The notes under the pieces were generated by a model. It saw only the letters and a program-made list of their open reading frames with translations, did no database searches and was not told the origin of the DNA. 20,267 nt of DNA, from assembly GCA_024636595.1 (NCBI GenBank), contig JAGXGT010000158.1, forward strand, positions 1 to 20,267. Reading direction: 5' to 3'. A program made the translations under genes and the position numbers. Source of the stretch: Sphingomonadales bacterium (lineage in GTDB: Bacteria > Pseudomonadota > Alphaproteobacteria > Sphingomonadales > Sphingomonadaceae). Of the stretch, positions 1 to 6,498 are shown in pieces (the stretch's first letter is position 1; each line of letters opens with the position of its first letter).

Positions 1-1502
1 ATGCTGATCGACGCGGTCGGGGCGATCGCCATCTTGCAGGAGAAGCGCTCCATCACGCCCTGATCGGCGGCATCGGGACAGGGTCCGCGTTCCTTGGCCA
101 GCATCATGCTGGCTTCGGACGCCTTCGCCGAAATGTGCTTGAAGATCTTGAAGTTCCACGATTTTGCCAGCGCGCTTTCGAAACCGAAGCCGCGGGCCTG
201 CAAGAAACTGTGGAAGCCCATCACGCCGAGACCGACGCTGCGTTCGCGCATCGCGCTATATTTCGCCCGCGCCATTTCTTCCGGCGCGCGGTCAATATAA
301 TCCTGCAGAACATTGTCGAGGAAGCGCATGACATCCTCGATGAAATTCTTGTCGACCGACCATTCATCCCAGGTTTCAAGATTGAGCGACGACAGGCAGC
401 AGACCGCGGTCCGGTCTTCGCCGAGATGGTCGCGGCCGGTGGGCAGCGTGATTTCGGAGCAGAGATTGGAAGTCGACACCTTCAGGCCCAGATCGCGGTG
501 ATGTTTCGGCATCATCCGGTTCACCGTGTCGCTGAAGATGATATAGGGCTCGCCAGTGGCCAGCCGTGTCTCGACCAGTTTCTGGAACAGGCTGCGTGCA
601 TCGACGGTGCCGCGAACCGAACCGTCCTTCGGTGAGGTCAGGTTGAATTCGGTGCCGTCGCGCACCGCTTCCATAAACTCGTCGGTCAGCAAAACGCCAT
701 GGTGCAGGTTCAGGGCTTTCCGGTTAAAGTCACCGGAAGGCTTTCTGATTTCAAGAAATTCTTCGATTTCCGGATGGTTGACGTCAAGATAGCAAGCCGC
801 CGAACCACGGCGCAGGGAACCCTGCGAAATCGCCAGCGTCAGACTGTCCATCACCCGCACGAACGGAATGATGCCCGAGGTCTTGCCATTCAGGCCAACC
901 GGTTCGCCAATGCCGCGGACGCTGCCCCAATAGGTGCCGATGCCGCCGCCGCGCGAGGCGAGCCAGACATTCTCGTTCCAGGTGTTGACGATACCGCCAA
1001 GACTGTCATCGACGCTATTGAGATAGCAGCTGATCGGCAGGCCGCGACCGGTACCGCCATTCGACAGCACGGGCGTCGCCGGCATGAACCAGAGTTTCGA
1101 AATATAGTCATAGAGCCGCTGCGCATGCGCCTCGTCATCGGCATAAGCGTCGGCGACGCGGGCGAACAGATCCTGATAGGATTCGCCGGGCAGCAGATAG
1201 CGGTCGTTGAGCGTTTCCTTGCCGAAGTCGGTCAGCAGATCATCGCGGCTTTCATCCTGCGTGATCTTGAAGCGGCGCTTTTCGACGCTGTGACTGTCGC
1301 GCTCGGCCTTCAATTCCTTTTCGTCATTGGCCTTGGCCGAAGCCGCTTCGGCAGCCGCTTTCTTGCTGACTTCCGGTTCGTTAATCGGCTGTGTGTTTTC
1401 GGTTTTGCTTTTTGGCGTATCCAATACTTCCGCGCCCATGTCACTCCCACTCATATCTGCTCCGGACCCACTCTCGTTGTCGCGGTTATCTCTAAAATCC
1501 AT
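1..1502 (-). CDS. nrdA: Ribonucleoside-diphosphate reductase, class I, alpha subunit (5' portion; 3' end outside window)
   Basis: Reduces ribonucleoside diphosphates to deoxyribonucleotides in the cytoplasm, using a radical supplied by the beta subunit. The 500 codons seen here read without interruption. Visible family motifs are ATPVLSNG (142-149), a Cys in GLPISCYLN (C159, equivalent to E. coli C225), the active-site loop NLCSEI (N346, C348, E350), the paired Cys in AVCCLSSLN (C368/C369, one equivalent to C462) and PTASIS at the window edge. The start is chosen for a strong Shine-Dalgarno (GAGGGGG, five bases before ATG). The first ~75 residues are a charged, Ala/Lys/Glu-rich stretch with no recognisable ATP-cone; the catalytic N-domain begins near residue 85. 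Class I is preferred over class II because of NLCSEI and the overall resemblance to alphaproteobacterial NrdA. The gene for the beta subunit is not in the window. The upstream region carries candidate NrdR and LexA sites. Confidence 0.96.
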   Translation of the reverse strand, partial: MDFRDNRDNESGSGADMSGSDMGAEVLDTPKSKTENTQPINEPEVSKKAAAEAASAKANDEKELKAERDSHSVEKRRFKITQDESRDDLLTDFGKETLNDRYLLPGESYQDLFARVADAYADDEAHAQRLYDYISKLWFMPATPVLSNGGTGRGLPISCYLNSVDDSLGGIVNTWNENVWLASRGGGIGTYWGSVRGIGEPVGLNGKTSGIIPFVRVMDSLTLAISQGSLRRGSAACYLDVNHPEIEEFLEIRKPSGDFNRKALNLHHGVLLTDEFMEAVRDGTEFNLTSPKDGSVRGTVDARSLFQKLVETRLATGEPYIIFSDTVNRMMPKHHRDLGLKVSTSNLCSEITLPTGRDHLGEDRTAVCCLSSLNLETWDEWSVDKNFIEDVMRFLDNVLQDYIDRAPEEMARAKYSAMRERSVGLGVMGFHSFLQARGFGFESALAKSWNFKIFKHISAKASEASMMLAKERGPCPDAADQGVMERFSCKMAIAPTASIS

Positions 1503-1587
1503 CAAAGCCCCCTCACATCACTCTACTAATTCAACGATCACAACGGCCTATCAGCCGATCAACCCATGGGATCTTTTCCGGGCATTT

Positions 1588-1602
1588 GTTCCTGTCTTGT
1601 TC
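1588..1602 (-). promoter_or_regulatory. Candidate LexA (SOS) box upstream of nrdA
   Basis: The plus strand reads GTTCCTGTCTTGTTC, an exact match to the GTTC-N7-GTTC direct repeat that LexA recognises in alphaproteobacteria. It lies 85 bases before the nrdA start codon. LexA control of deoxynucleotide supply fits known DNA-damage induction of ribonucleotide reductase in bacteria, but binding here is inferred from sequence only. A GANTC site begins one base after the box (1603-1607). Confidence 0.7.
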
Positions 1603-1736
1603 GACTCGGGCCGAAGCTTTCATCCTAACAGTTTTGACACCCGGGCGGGCAATTATTTTATTGCCGCAATCCCGCATTTTCACTTCCAATTCGGCAAAAG
1701 AGGAGTCATCCACCGAGTCGGTGTTTCTGACGACTA

Positions 1737-1752
1737 ACACTATAAGTTGGTG
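1737..1752 (-). promoter_or_regulatory. Candidate NrdR box (proximal)
   Basis: ACACTATAAGTTGGTG matches 11 of 16 positions of the NrdR consensus acaCwAtATaTwGtgt, including the core CTATA-N-TTG. Its start is 32 bases (about three helical turns) from that of the better box at 1769-1784, the arrangement NrdR needs for paired binding. NrdR is the repressor of ribonucleotide reductase operons. Confidence 0.7.
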
Positions 1753-1768
1753 TGCCCCCTTGGCCGAA

Positions 1769-1784
1769 CCACAACCTATAGTGG
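1769..1784 (-). promoter_or_regulatory. Candidate NrdR box (distal)
   Basis: CCACAACCTATAGTGG is a near-palindrome; read on the nrdA strand it is CCACTATAGGTTGTGG, close to the NrdR consensus acaCwAtATaTwGtgt. It is separated by 16 bases from the second box at 1737-1752. The pair upstream of nrdA is the classical NrdR operator layout. It lies about 265 bases before the nrdA ATG, so the transcript would carry a long leader or a second promoter would lie nearer the gene. Confidence 0.8.
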
Positions 1785-1826
1785 CTGAATCAGAATTTTA
1801 TGCAAGGGGGTAAATGACATTTTAAC

Positions 1827-1861
1827 GACTCTGTTCGTCGTATAAATGAGTCGCTTCGTCG
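1827..1861. repeat. Imperfect 14-base direct repeat containing GANTC
   Basis: GACTCTGTTCGTCG (1827-1840) and GAGTCGCTTCGTCG (1848-1861) match at 11 of 14 positions and start 21 bases apart, two helical turns. Each copy begins with a GANTC site. The spacing suits two protein molecules on the same DNA face. I do not recognise the protein. Confidence 0.4.
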
Positions 1862-1951
1862 AGCGCCGATTCAGCCCGACAAGGCGCGACGCGTGGACCT
1901 GCTAGGACTAGCGAGTAACGCAAGAGCAGATCAGGGAATTTACAAAAATAA

Positions 1952-2012
1952 CTATCCACTGATCATCCACAGGGGGTGATGACACTATTGTGACACAATA
2001 TCTGGTGGATCA
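1952..2012. promoter_or_regulatory. Group of DnaA-box-like sites
   Basis: TCATCCACA (1963-1971) differs from the DnaA box TTATCCACA at one position. CTATCCACT (1952-1960) differs at two. TGATCCACC, read on the minus strand near 2004-2012, resembles the weaker alphaproteobacterial form TGATCCACA. The last overlaps the stop of the neighbouring gene. DnaA regulates nrd genes in some bacteria; the sites here are about 450 bases from nrdA, so the link is weak. Confidence 0.35.
1986..2000. promoter_or_regulatory. Perfect 15-base palindrome, probable operator
   Basis: TATTGTGACACAATA is a perfect inverted repeat with a single central A. A one-base loop cannot form an RNA hairpin, and no U-tract follows, so a dimeric DNA-binding protein is more likely than a terminator. 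It lies between the end of the small membrane protein gene and the nrdA regulatory region. I cannot assign it to a regulator family. Confidence 0.45.
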
Positions 2013-2354
2013 GGGGTTTGTTCGGGCGTTTCCGAGCAGCAATTTGCGCACATCGCCACCCGCCTCACCGGCAACGATGAAGAGATAAGCGGCCAGAAAA
2101 AGCATTCCCCCTACCGAAGCAACCGCGGCGAGCGCCAAACCGGTGGCCGAAAAATTGTGGCGCCATGAAACCCAGAGCGCGGAGAGCAGCAAAAAGCACA
2201 GGAAATCAAAGTTGAACTGTCCCGGCCAGGCCATCACCGCCATGTCGCCAAAGAAGACGGGAATCAGGTTCCAGCCGTGGTTGGCGATGGTGACGCTGGT
2301 ATAGGCTGCGATCGCGATAAAGAGCGCCGCCATAAGAATTCTGAATGCAGTCAT
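2010..2354 (-). CDS. Small integral membrane protein of unknown function
   Basis: This 114-residue protein is almost entirely hydrophobic, with three or four membrane segments at roughly residues 3-25, 30-44, 48-64 and 71-95, and a short polar tail. The start is supported by GGGGAA seven bases upstream of the ATG. It is oriented like nrdA, but 507 bases with many operator-like sites separate the two, so co-transcription is doubtful. I do not recognise the family with certainty. Confidence 0.8.
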   Translation of the reverse strand: MTAFRILMAALFIAIAAYTSVTIANHGWNLIPVFFGDMAVMAWPGQFNFDFLCFLLLSALWVSWRHNFSATGLALAAVASVGGMLFLAAYLFIVAGEAGGDVRKLLLGNARTNP

Positions 2355-2642
2355 AGGTGTTTTCCCCGTGCAGTTTCGGTCCCAACAGGATTTTTCTATT
2401 CAAGCACCATTCGATCATCAATTACCTTTGACGTAATCGGCTGTACCGCCCTCGTCGATCGCTGATTTACACACGTGCTTGCCGACCGACACCGCAAATC
2501 GCGTTGGTCTATCGACCTCCGAACAATGGATAGCAGGCGGCGACTTTTACGGCTTTCCGGGGTTTTTGCGCTTCGAATTTATCCTATTCGACCTTTCGGG
2601 ATTCGTGATAGGTTGGAATACGTCCTGATTTGGTGGGGGGAA

Positions 2643-3590
2643 ATGAGAATGTTGAAGCGGCAGATATTTCTAGGAATGGCTCTTTTGGCCAGCGAGGTTC
2701 CCGTTCAGGCAGAAACGATATCCGACTTTGACGCAATGGTCGATGTGTTGCGCGAGACCGTCGCTAAACATTCACCAGCTCCCGTTTTCAAGACCGAACC
2801 GATGCAAATTTATAAAAAGCCATATCTTGCCGATGATACGAAGTGGGAAAAACAAGCTCGCCAGAAATGGTATGACGGACAGCTTCCCGAAGGATTTCCA
2901 ACGGAAGGTAATGTAGCCGCACTCTACATTGATCGCTGCGGGCCGAGCGCACCCAATGATGAACTTCTCACCGACGAAATAGACAGTGACCTCCTCCAAG
3001 CGATCGATTCGGCATTCATCCGCAACGCGCTGGCAATGAAAGGCGTAACCGATATTGATTTTGCGCCGCTGAAGGTCCGGGATCGCTTTAACCGGTCGCG
3101 CGAGTTGCCCGATCCCGGCCTGCGGGCGATCAATACGATATTGCAGAACCGCTTCGAAACCGGCGAACTTGCCGAGCGGATTGCAATATTCGAGCCATTC
3201 TGTCCCCGTTCGCAGCGTGGCACATATCCGCAGATGTTCGAAAATTGGGAATCGGCAGGCCGGATCGGATCGCCACCGCCACCTCCGCCCCCTCCTCCTC
3301 CATCCCCGCCACCGCCTCCACCGCCCCTGCAACCTGTCGCTCCACCGGTGATTTTCAATCGCCCGGCCAACGCACAAGTCTGGGTGACCAGCGAGTTGCA
3401 ATCGCGAATATGCAAAATCAAGACGGGTTCATTCTATCGCGCTTCATGCAAATGGACCCAATTGAGCGGCACCGCCCTCAATCTGAATGGACGCTATTAT
3501 CGCTATCGGGTTGAGTTGAGCACGGGGGCCCGGCGCAACGGCACCATTGATTTGCAGAAACAACCGAGCCCAATCGATCTGACCATTTGA
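2643..3590 (+). CDS. Exported protein with polyproline hinge, unknown function
   Basis: The mature product should be periplasmic or cell-surface. The chosen ATG gives a clear signal peptide (KR at 5-6, hydrophobic 8-22, likely cleavage after VQA at 23). ATG at 2649 is an equally good start; both follow a GGGGGG tract. The open frame extends to 2475, but the added residues are not signal-like. After cleavage comes a domain of ~185 residues with Cys 99 and 187, then 17 prolines interrupted by one serine (211-228), then a C-terminal domain of ~75 residues with Cys 257 and 269, rich in aromatic and basic residues. Two disulfides are plausible. The polyproline tract would act as a stiff spacer. 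The next gene starts 13 bases later, so the two probably work together. GC is lower than in flanking genes (about 47% in a line I counted at 2821-2880). No family recognised. Confidence 0.8.
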   Translation: MRMLKRQIFLGMALLASEVPVQAETISDFDAMVDVLRETVAKHSPAPVFKTEPMQIYKKPYLADDTKWEKQARQKWYDGQLPEGFPTEGNVAALYIDRCGPSAPNDELLTDEIDSDLLQAIDSAFIRNALAMKGVTDIDFAPLKVRDRFNRSRELPDPGLRAINTILQNRFETGELAERIAIFEPFCPRSQRGTYPQMFENWESAGRIGSPPPPPPPPPPSPPPPPPPLQPVAPPVIFNRPANAQVWVTSELQSRICKIKTGSFYRASCKWTQLSGTALNLNGRYYRYRVELSTGARRNGTIDLQKQPSPIDLTI

Positions 3591-3603
3591 ACGGAGCTGA
3601 ATT

Positions 3604-4200
3604 GTGACCCAATTGGACGAATTCAAGAAAATATTTGAAGATTTCGGAACGGTCGGTAGCCTTGCCGTTGGTGGCGCGGTTTTAGGACCCATCATCAGCG
3701 CTGCGTCTGGACTGGCGCCGCCATGGCCAAACAATCTGGAATTCGTGGCTTCGGTCTTGATGCTGCTTGCTCTGGCGATGGTATTCCAATTTCTTCCCAA
3801 GCGACGCTCAGGCTATGCAATGGTTTTCATCGCCGGATCCGTGATTTTGGTATTGACGCTCGCACTACAGGTTTGGCTCCATATTCGCTTCATCACCGAA
3901 GCCCCGGGCATGGAGACAAGGCTCATAATGGGCTGCGGCTGGACACGCGATGTACTGCTCGTTGCGCAAAATTCGAACGAATTCAATCTGCAATCGCAAT
4001 GTCCGGGGGACTATCGACCGCTGCTAGAAATGGCCGAAAATGATCCATCACAAATCTGGACAGCTTCCAGCATTGATCAGATTGCGATGCTCCTGGCTGC
4101 TACATGGATAGCGATTTTCGTTTCGCTGTCCGTCGCGCTAGGCTCATTCGTGATTTATAATTCGCGGCAGCGCTCCGCACGCAGGGCCGCGGCAAACTGA
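3604..4200 (+). CDS. Four-helix membrane protein, unknown function
   Basis: The start is GTG, preceded by GGAG seven bases upstream. Predicted membrane segments lie near residues 17-38, 47-64, 71-92 and 158-185. Positive residues (KRR at 66-68 and the RQRSARR tail) place the N- and C-termini inside, so the 65-residue loop between helices 3 and 4, with Cys 111 and Cys 133, would face the periplasm. That puts it on the same side as the exported protein encoded 13 bases upstream, which also has cysteine pairs. Direct interaction of the two is inference. Hand-counted lines give 40-48% GC, against about 62% in the fumarase gene, hinting at acquisition or weak codon selection. No family recognised. 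Confidence 0.8.
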   Translation: MTQLDEFKKIFEDFGTVGSLAVGGAVLGPIISAASGLAPPWPNNLEFVASVLMLLALAMVFQFLPKRRSGYAMVFIAGSVILVLTLALQVWLHIRFITEAPGMETRLIMGCGWTRDVLLVAQNSNEFNLQSQCPGDYRPLLEMAENDPSQIWTASSIDQIAMLLAATWIAIFVSLSVALGSFVIYNSRQRSARRAAAN

Positions 4201-4210
4201 AATTAGGCGC

Positions 4211-4233
4211 ATGGCCCATAATGTCAGGGCCAT
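4211..4233 (+). terminator. Hairpin after the 2643-4200 gene pair
   Basis: The arms ATGGCCC (4211-4217) and GGGCCAT (4227-4233) are perfectly complementary around a nine-base loop. It begins eleven bases after the stop of the membrane protein gene. No U-run follows, so this is at best a weak or Rho-assisted terminator. Confidence 0.4.
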
Positions 4234-4257
4234 CGTTGCATCACAAAAACTTGCTCG

Positions 4258-4274
4258 GGCGGACTCTATCCGCC
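4258..4274 (+). promoter_or_regulatory. Second hairpin, in the fumarase leader
   Basis: GGCGGA and TCCGCC form a perfect six-base stem with loop CTCTA, 43 bases before the fumarase start. Two GANTC sites (4262-4266, 4279-4283) sit within or next to it. It could be part of a promoter or leader structure; the function is unknown. Confidence 0.3.
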
Positions 4275-4317
4275 AAAAGACTCGCGGATCAAATTTCGCC
4301 GATATTCTGGAGCATTC

Positions 4318-5841
4318 ATGACCACCACCATCAAGACCGCCGACCTGATTGAAAGCGTCGCCGACGCGCTGCAATTTATCTCCTATTATCATCCGATGGA
4401 TTATATCCGGGCGCTCGGCAAAGCCTATGAGGCGGAGAAATCGCCTGCGGCGAAGGATGCGATTGCGCAGATATTGACCAACAGCCGGATGTGCGCCGAG
4501 GGGCACCGGCCGATTTGTCAGGATACCGGCATTGTGAACGTCTTTGTCAAATGGGGCATGGATTGCCGGCTCGATGACACGTCACAATCGATGCAGGAAA
4601 TTGTCGATGAGGGCGTGCGCCAGGCCTATCTCCATCCAGAGAACAAGCTGCGCGCCTCGATCCTGGTCGCCCCGGCCTTCACCCGGCGCAATACCAAGGA
4701 CAATACGCCATCGGTGCTGCACGTCGAGATGGTTCCGGGTAGCAAGGTCTCCGTCGATGTCGCGGCCAAAGGTGGCGGATCGGAGAATAAGTCCAAGTTC
4801 AAGATGATGAACCCGAGCGACAATATCGTCGACTGGGTGCTGGAAATGATCCCGCTGATGGGCGCGGGCTGGTGCCCTCCCGGCATGCTCGGCATCGGCA
4901 TTGGCGGCACCGCCGAACGGTGCGTCCTGCTCGCCAAGCAATCGCTTATGGATCCGATCGATATGGGGCAGCTGAAAGAGCGCGGACCGCAGAGCGATAT
5001 AGAGGAAATGCGGATCGAGATTTTCGACAAGGTCAATGCGCTGGGGATTGGCGCGCAGGGACTGGGTGGGCTGTCGACGATCCTCGACGTCAAGATCAAT
5101 GACTGGCCCTGCCACGCCGCCGGCAAACCGGTGGCGATGATCCCGAATTGCGCAGCGACGCGCCACGCGCATTTCACGCTGGATGGCAGCGGCCCCGCCT
5201 ATCTCGAGCCACCGAAGCTGGACGAATGGCCGGACGTCAACTGGACGCCGTCATCGGAAGCGAAGCGGGTGCATCTCGATCAGCTGGATGCCGCCGAAGT
5301 GGCAACATGGAAACAGGGTGATCGCCTGCTGCTCAACGGCAAGATGCTGACCGGCCGCGATGCCGCGCACAAGAAGATCAAGGATATGCTGGATGCTGGC
5401 GAAGAGCTGCCGGTCGAATTCCGGGGCCGGGTGATCTATTATGTCGGTCCTGTCGATCCGGTCGGCGAGGAAGTGGTTGGCCCGGCTGGTCCGACTACCG
5501 CGACGCGGATGGACAAATTCACCGACATGATGCTCGAGCAGGGGTTGCTGGCGATGGTCGGAAAGGCGGAGCGCGGGCTCGACACGGTCGGCTCGATCAA
5601 GAAGCACAAGAGCGCCTACCTGATGGCGGTTGGCGGCAGCGCCTATCTGGTGTCGCGGGCGATCAAAGGTTCCAAGGTCGTCGGCTTTGAAGAGCTGGGC
5701 ATGGAAGCGATTTACGAATTTGAAGTGCAGGACATGCCGGTCACCGTCGCGGTCGATGCCGAAGGGCAGAGCGTACACCATCTGGCGCCGCTGGTCTGGC
5801 AGGAGAAGATCCGCAAGGAAGGGTTGCTCGAAAGCACCTGA
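4318..5841 (+). CDS. fumA: Fumarate hydratase, class I (Fe-S)
   Basis: Interconverts fumarate and L-malate in the TCA cycle, using an oxygen-sensitive [4Fe-4S] cluster. The 507-residue length is typical of the single-chain class I family. Likely cluster ligands are C67 (RPICQDTG), C186 (GWCPPG) and C278 (PNCAATRH); the spacing is close to that in characterised class I fumarases. KGGGSE at 151-156 and GPAGPTTATRMD in the C-terminal domain are further family signatures. The start is supported by TGGAG five bases upstream of the ATG. It appears to stand alone, with hairpins on both sides. Some relatives prefer other 2-hydroxy acids, but fumarase is the best call. Confidence 0.96.
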   Translation: MTTTIKTADLIESVADALQFISYYHPMDYIRALGKAYEAEKSPAAKDAIAQILTNSRMCAEGHRPICQDTGIVNVFVKWGMDCRLDDTSQSMQEIVDEGVRQAYLHPENKLRASILVAPAFTRRNTKDNTPSVLHVEMVPGSKVSVDVAAKGGGSENKSKFKMMNPSDNIVDWVLEMIPLMGAGWCPPGMLGIGIGGTAERCVLLAKQSLMDPIDMGQLKERGPQSDIEEMRIEIFDKVNALGIGAQGLGGLSTILDVKINDWPCHAAGKPVAMIPNCAATRHAHFTLDGSGPAYLEPPKLDEWPDVNWTPSSEAKRVHLDQLDAAEVATWKQGDRLLLNGKMLTGRDAAHKKIKDMLDAGEELPVEFRGRVIYYVGPVDPVGEEVVGPAGPTTATRMDKFTDMMLEQGLLAMVGKAERGLDTVGSIKKHKSAYLMAVGGSAYLVSRAIKGSKVVGFEELGMEAIYEFEVQDMPVTVAVDAEGQSVHHLAPLVWQEKIRKEGLLEST

Positions 5842-5858
5842 AAAACCGCGCGAAAATG

Positions 5859-5882
5859 CTTCGCCCGGTCAGGTACGCGAAG
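5859..5882 (+). terminator. Weak hairpin downstream of fumarase
   Basis: CTTCGC (5859-5864) and GCGAAG (5877-5882) pair across a 12-base loop, 18 bases after the fumarase stop. There is no U-run. It lies between convergent genes and could serve either strand weakly. Confidence 0.25.
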
Positions 5883-5923
5883 GTCGATCCCGTCAGCCGG
5901 ATTAGCGCTCGATCAGTAAGGGT

Positions 5924-6151
5924 TTAAACGTCGCGCCGTGTTGTTGTGGTCGTTGTCTCGTCAACAGCCCCATCAGGCGATGCGTCGCGCGAACGGGTGC
6001 GGTTGGTTGCGGACATCAGCCCGATTCCGATCAGTACAACGGCTCCCACCGCAATATAGGTTGGCGGTGCGCCCAGCAAAAACGCGCCATAAGCCAGTCC
6101 ACCAACGAAAACGAAAAAGCCGATCATATAAAGTGAAAAAGACGACATCAT
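5924..6151 (-). CDS. Small two-helix membrane protein, unknown function
   Basis: The 75-residue product starts MMSSFSLYM, chosen because AGGAG lies five bases before this ATG; an upstream in-frame ATG at 6193 has no comparable site. Two hydrophobic segments (about 5-25 and 30-47) are followed by a polar tail with acidic residues, six consecutive threonines and RR. No family recognised. It converges with fumarase. Confidence 0.65.
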   Translation of the reverse strand: MMSSFSLYMIGFFVFVGGLAYGAFLLGAPPTYIAVGAVVLIGIGLMSATNRTRSRDASPDGAVDETTTTTTRRDV

Positions 6152-6360
6152 TGATACTCCTGTTACTCCAGACATGCGCCCGGCATCAGACATACGTCCG
6201 GCGCAGCCCGAGGTTGCATTAACCGCTAAATCTTAACAGGTCCTGCTCTGGTTGCGGCATCGGAAATCGAGTGACGGGGCGGGCTGCACCGGGCCTTTCC
6301 CTCCGCGACACCAAACAGCCGGCAGAATTGAACGCGATCTGGAAAGCGCGTACCGCGAGC

Positions 6361-6498
6361 CTATTTCGCGGTTCGGCGGCAGCGCTCCGAACAATAGACC
6401 ACATTGTCCCAATCCCGCGCCCATTTCTTGCGCCAGGCAAAGGGCCGCTCGCACACCGGGCAGATTTTTTCCGGCAGGTTCGGTTTCCGGTGCGCCAT
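6361..6498 (-). CDS. DUF2256 zinc-ribbon-like protein
   Basis: A 45-residue protein with the pattern CPVC (13-16) and YCSERC (36-40) around the basic-aromatic core RPFAWRKKWARDWD, which matches the DUF2256 family almost over its whole length. The four cysteines probably bind zinc; the molecular role is not known to me. Its ATG shares its A with the stop codon of the upstream SDR gene (TGATG), implying translational coupling. An in-frame upstream ATG at 6546 would only extend it into the SDR gene. Confidence 0.85.
   Translation of the reverse strand: MAHRKPNLPEKICPVCERPFAWRKKWARDWDNVVYCSERCRRTAK

Larger units (their letters stand above)
1603..1872. promoter_or_regulatory. Cluster of seven GANTC (CcrM methylation) sites
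   Basis: GANTC occurs at 1603-1607, 1703-1707, 1715-1719, 1787-1791, 1827-1831, 1848-1852 and 1868-1872. About one site would be expected by chance in 270 bases at this base composition. In Caulobacter and relatives CcrM methylates GANTC once per cell cycle, and methylation state controls promoters of cell-cycle genes. The clustering upstream of nrdA suggests cell-cycle-linked expression, which is inference. Confidence 0.6.
1503..2009. other. 507-base gene-free regulatory region upstream of nrdA
   Basis: No credible coding sequence is present on either strand. The stretch holds candidate NrdR boxes, a LexA box, seven GANTC sites, DnaA-box-like sites and a perfect palindrome, listed separately. 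An AT-rich inverted repeat, GGCAAT-N6-ATTGCC, lies at 1648-1665; its role is unknown. Part of this stretch is probably a long nrdA leader, because the NrdR boxes sit about 235 bases before the nrdA start. A weak promoter candidate on the minus strand is TTCGGC (1763-1768) and TTATAG (1740-1745), 17 bases apart and overlapping the NrdR boxes. I do not consider its position proven. Confidence 0.7.

Noticed and set aside
699..1737. Long plus-strand frames at 699-1529 and 1327-1737
   Set aside because: They lie mostly antisense to nrdA, whose motifs are unmistakable, and their composition is that of a shadow frame.
1531..1740. 69-residue minus-strand frame with GTG start between the NrdR boxes and nrdA
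   Set aside because: No ribosome-binding site, non-ATG start inside an operator, no family resemblance; it occupies the likely nrdA leader. A leader peptide cannot be excluded but nothing supports it.
1827..2012. Possible chromosomal replication origin
   Set aside because: DnaA-like boxes and GANTC sites are present, but there is no clear AT-rich unwinding region, the boxes are few and imperfect, and the gene neighbourhood is not a typical origin.
2475..2642. N-terminal extension of the polyproline protein to 2475
   Set aside because: The extra residues are arginine-rich and would bury the signal peptide, while a strong G-rich ribosome site precedes the ATG at 2643/2649.
2772..3421. Glycine- and tryptophan-rich minus-strand frames opposite the polyproline gene
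   Set aside because: The Gly and Trp/Arg runs are simply the complement of the proline codons; the plus-strand gene has signal peptide, ribosome site and operon partner.
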